From Oleoguttula mirabilis (taxonomy: Eukaryota > Ascomycota > Dothideomycetes > Mycosphaerellales > Teratosphaeriaceae): DNA of 64,000 nucleotides. Location: assembly GCA_035135055.1 (NCBI GenBank), contig JAVFHQ010000005.1:124001-188000 (forward strand), read 5' to 3'. Both the position numbers and the translations under genes were made by a program. Of this stretch, positions 62,424 through 64,000 are shown one piece after another (within the stretch, counting starts at the first letter, position 1; each line of letters starts with the position of its first letter). A model generated the notes under the pieces. That model was not told where the DNA came from, made no database searches, and worked only from the letters and a program-made list of their open reading frames with translations.

Positions 62424-64000
62424 ATGGACACCCACATCGCAGACGAGAAGCTGAAGGAGCTGCATATCGAAGAGGTCATTGTTAAGGCCAACGATAAGCA
62501 TGCCGAGCGGTACGACATTGACCCTGAGGCGGAGAAGAAGCTCCTGCGCAAAATTGACTTCAGACTCATTCCGCCGTTGTGGTTGCTGTTCATGCTCGCC
62601 TTCTTGGACCGCACCAACATAGGTACGTGAGGTGGACTTCTCAGCGCTGCCGCGTGTCTCCCAGCTAACATGCGTGATCAGGCAACGCGAGGATCCAGGG
62701 CATGACCAAAGACCTCAAGATGGAAGGCAACGACTACAACATCGCCCTGTTCATCTTCTTCATACCATACATACTGTTCGAGGTGCCGAGCAATATCCTT
62801 ATCAAGCGCATGAAACCGTCGACGTGGCTGTCGGGCCTCATGTTCTGCTGGGGCATCGTTACGATTGGGCAAGGCTTGGTCACGACAACTGGCGGTCTGC
62901 AGGCTATGCGCTTTTTGTTGGGATGTGAGTTGCCATCCCACGCGTGCGGCAAGGCCGTGCACTGATACACAACAAGTGTTTGAAGCAGGGTTTTTTCCGG
63001 GATGTGAGTCGCTATCCCACGCGTGCAGGAAAGCTGCGTACTGACAAACAAAGGTATGTACCTCATATCAATGTACTACAAGCGATACGAGCTGCAACGA
63101 AGGTTCAGTGTGTTCTTTACGGGCAGCATACTGGCGGGATCCTTCAGCGGCCTGCTTGCTTATGCCATCTCTCACATGGACGGGGTGGGTGGTTACGCTG
63201 GCTGGAGATGGATTTTCATCCTAGAAGGCCTCGTCACTGCGGTGATCGGCCTTGCGTCCAAGTGGTTCATCGCCGACTGGCCCGAAGATGTCACTTTCCT
63301 CACGGACGACGAGAAGACGCTGCTGATCGCCCGCTTGACCGCAGACGTAGCGGATGCGAAGATGAACAGACTGGACAAGCCTGCCGCGAAACGCATCTTC
63401 ACGGACTGGAAGATGTACTGCGGCGTGTTCATGTACATGGGCGTCGTCAACACTGGCTATGCGACGAGCTTCTTCTTGCCGACGATCATCACAGAGCTGG
63501 GCTTCAAGGCAGAAGCGGCACAAGTGCGCTCGATACCCATTTTCATCGTTGCGGCAGCTGTGTGCGGCATTACAGCCTGGCTTACCGATCTTCTCAGACA
63601 TCGGTACGCCTTCTGTATCACTGGGGTATGCATTGCTACCATCGGCTATGGTGTCTTGCTATGTGAGGCATCTGTGTCCGTTTCATTCCGGTACGCTGCA
63701 ATTTTCTTGGTGGTGAGTGGAGGCTACATGTGTCAGCCAGTGACCATCGCTTGGGTCAATAATACCATGGGCGGGCACTACAGGAGGAGTATTTCGAGTG
63801 CCGTCATGATTGGCTTTGGCAATATCGGCGGCATCATTGCGAGCAACATCTTCATCACCAGCCAGGCGCCTGCATATCCTGTGGGCTACGGAGTGAGTCT
63901 TGGCCTGCTATGGATGTGTGCGCTCGCCTGCACAGGCTTGCTGCTCGGACTACGGGCCGAAAACAAGCGCAGAGATCGTGGTGAGAGGGATTGGAGGTTG
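62424..64000 (+). CDS. Dal5/Tna1-type major facilitator transporter (partial, right edge)
   Basis: Proton-coupled organic-anion symporter of the fungal ACS family (allantoate, nicotinate, biotin-type substrates); plasma membrane. Exons 62424-62622, 62682-62924, 62977-63003 and 63054 to the edge give 471 residues before the sequence ends. The N-terminal loop leads to EKKLLRKIDFRLIPPLWLL (first span), then LDRTNIGNARIQGM, the family motif. Later spans include LFIFFIPYILFEVPSNILI, FEAGFFPGCMYLISMYYKRY, GWRWIFILEGLVTAVIGLAS with a central loop DWPEDVTFLTDDEK, and further spans to GLLLGL. Exon 3 has only 27 bases and is flanked by two near-identical introns. Substrate cannot be told from sequence. 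Its position near ureidoglycolate lyase favours allantoate or ureido acids. Confidence 0.9.
62925..62976 (+). repeat. Introner-like intron, copy 1 (52 bp)
   Basis: Second intron of the transporter gene, GTGAGT to AAG-end with CTGAT as possible branch site. It shares about four fifths of its bases with the next intron, including ATCCCACGCGTGC, and can form a hairpin around GGC-AAG-GCC. Confidence 0.75.
63004..63053 (+). repeat. Introner-like intron, copy 2 (50 bp)
   Basis: Third intron of the transporter gene, near-copy of the preceding intron. Both follow GGGAT and both are phase 1. Differences are mostly transitions. Confidence 0.75.

Overview
The window is nuclear DNA of a filamentous ascomycete, most likely a dothideomycete. 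Genes lie on both strands, most are interrupted by 50-130 bp GT-AG introns, coding third positions are rich in C and G, and many products match fungal forms of conserved eukaryotic proteins (Ubp8, complex I subunits, Rpn9, Mog1, a grainyhead/CP2 factor, Vps71, Hop2, Trm10, Eco1, mitochondrial IF2). The class is inferred from the overall style and from lineage-specific proteins, not from a marker gene. I see no convincing tRNA, rRNA, CRISPR or intact transposon.

Layout. 1-2514: eroded sequence with a wrecked membrane-protein gene of a cysteine-rich secreted family, carrying a TGG-to-TAG stop and a frameshift. 3016-11651: a compact housekeeping block with ubp8 (SAGA deubiquitinase), the complex I 40-kDa subunit divergent from rpn9, mog1, and a SprT/HMG protein resembling GCNA. 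11652-28003: three regulatory or lineage-specific genes (a three-finger C2H2 factor, a 705-aa coiled-coil protein, a CP2/grainyhead factor) separated by 2-3 kb spacers holding only broken reading frames. 28004-39462: vps71 divergent from an acyl-protein thioesterase, hop2, a 64-aa protein, a large coiled-coil protein divergent from an FHA splicing factor, and an unknown protein. 39682-44708: a very large mitochondrial IF2 with an approximately 1,000-residue N-terminal extension containing two CCHC knuckles. 45072-52892: mostly lineage-specific genes, several needing single-base frame corrections, plus the cytochrome b assembly factor cbp6. 53459-64000: trm10 divergent from the GRIM-19 complex I subunit, a small unknown protein, eco1 divergent from ureidoglycolate lyase, a proline-rich protein, and a Dal5-type transporter running off the right edge.

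Functional themes are mitochondrial biogenesis (two complex I subunits, cbp6, IF2), chromosome and chromatin biology (ubp8, vps71, hop2, eco1, the SprT protein) and possible allantoin use (ureidoglycolate lyase about 3 kb from a Dal5-like permease). The most unusual signals are two consecutive, nearly identical introns around a 27-base exon in the transporter gene (introner-like), a 122-bp foldback element just upstream of that gene, and a concentration of single-base frameshifts in lineage-specific genes while housekeeping genes are intact. Exon coordinates were derived by hand from splice signals and reading frame and should be read as models.
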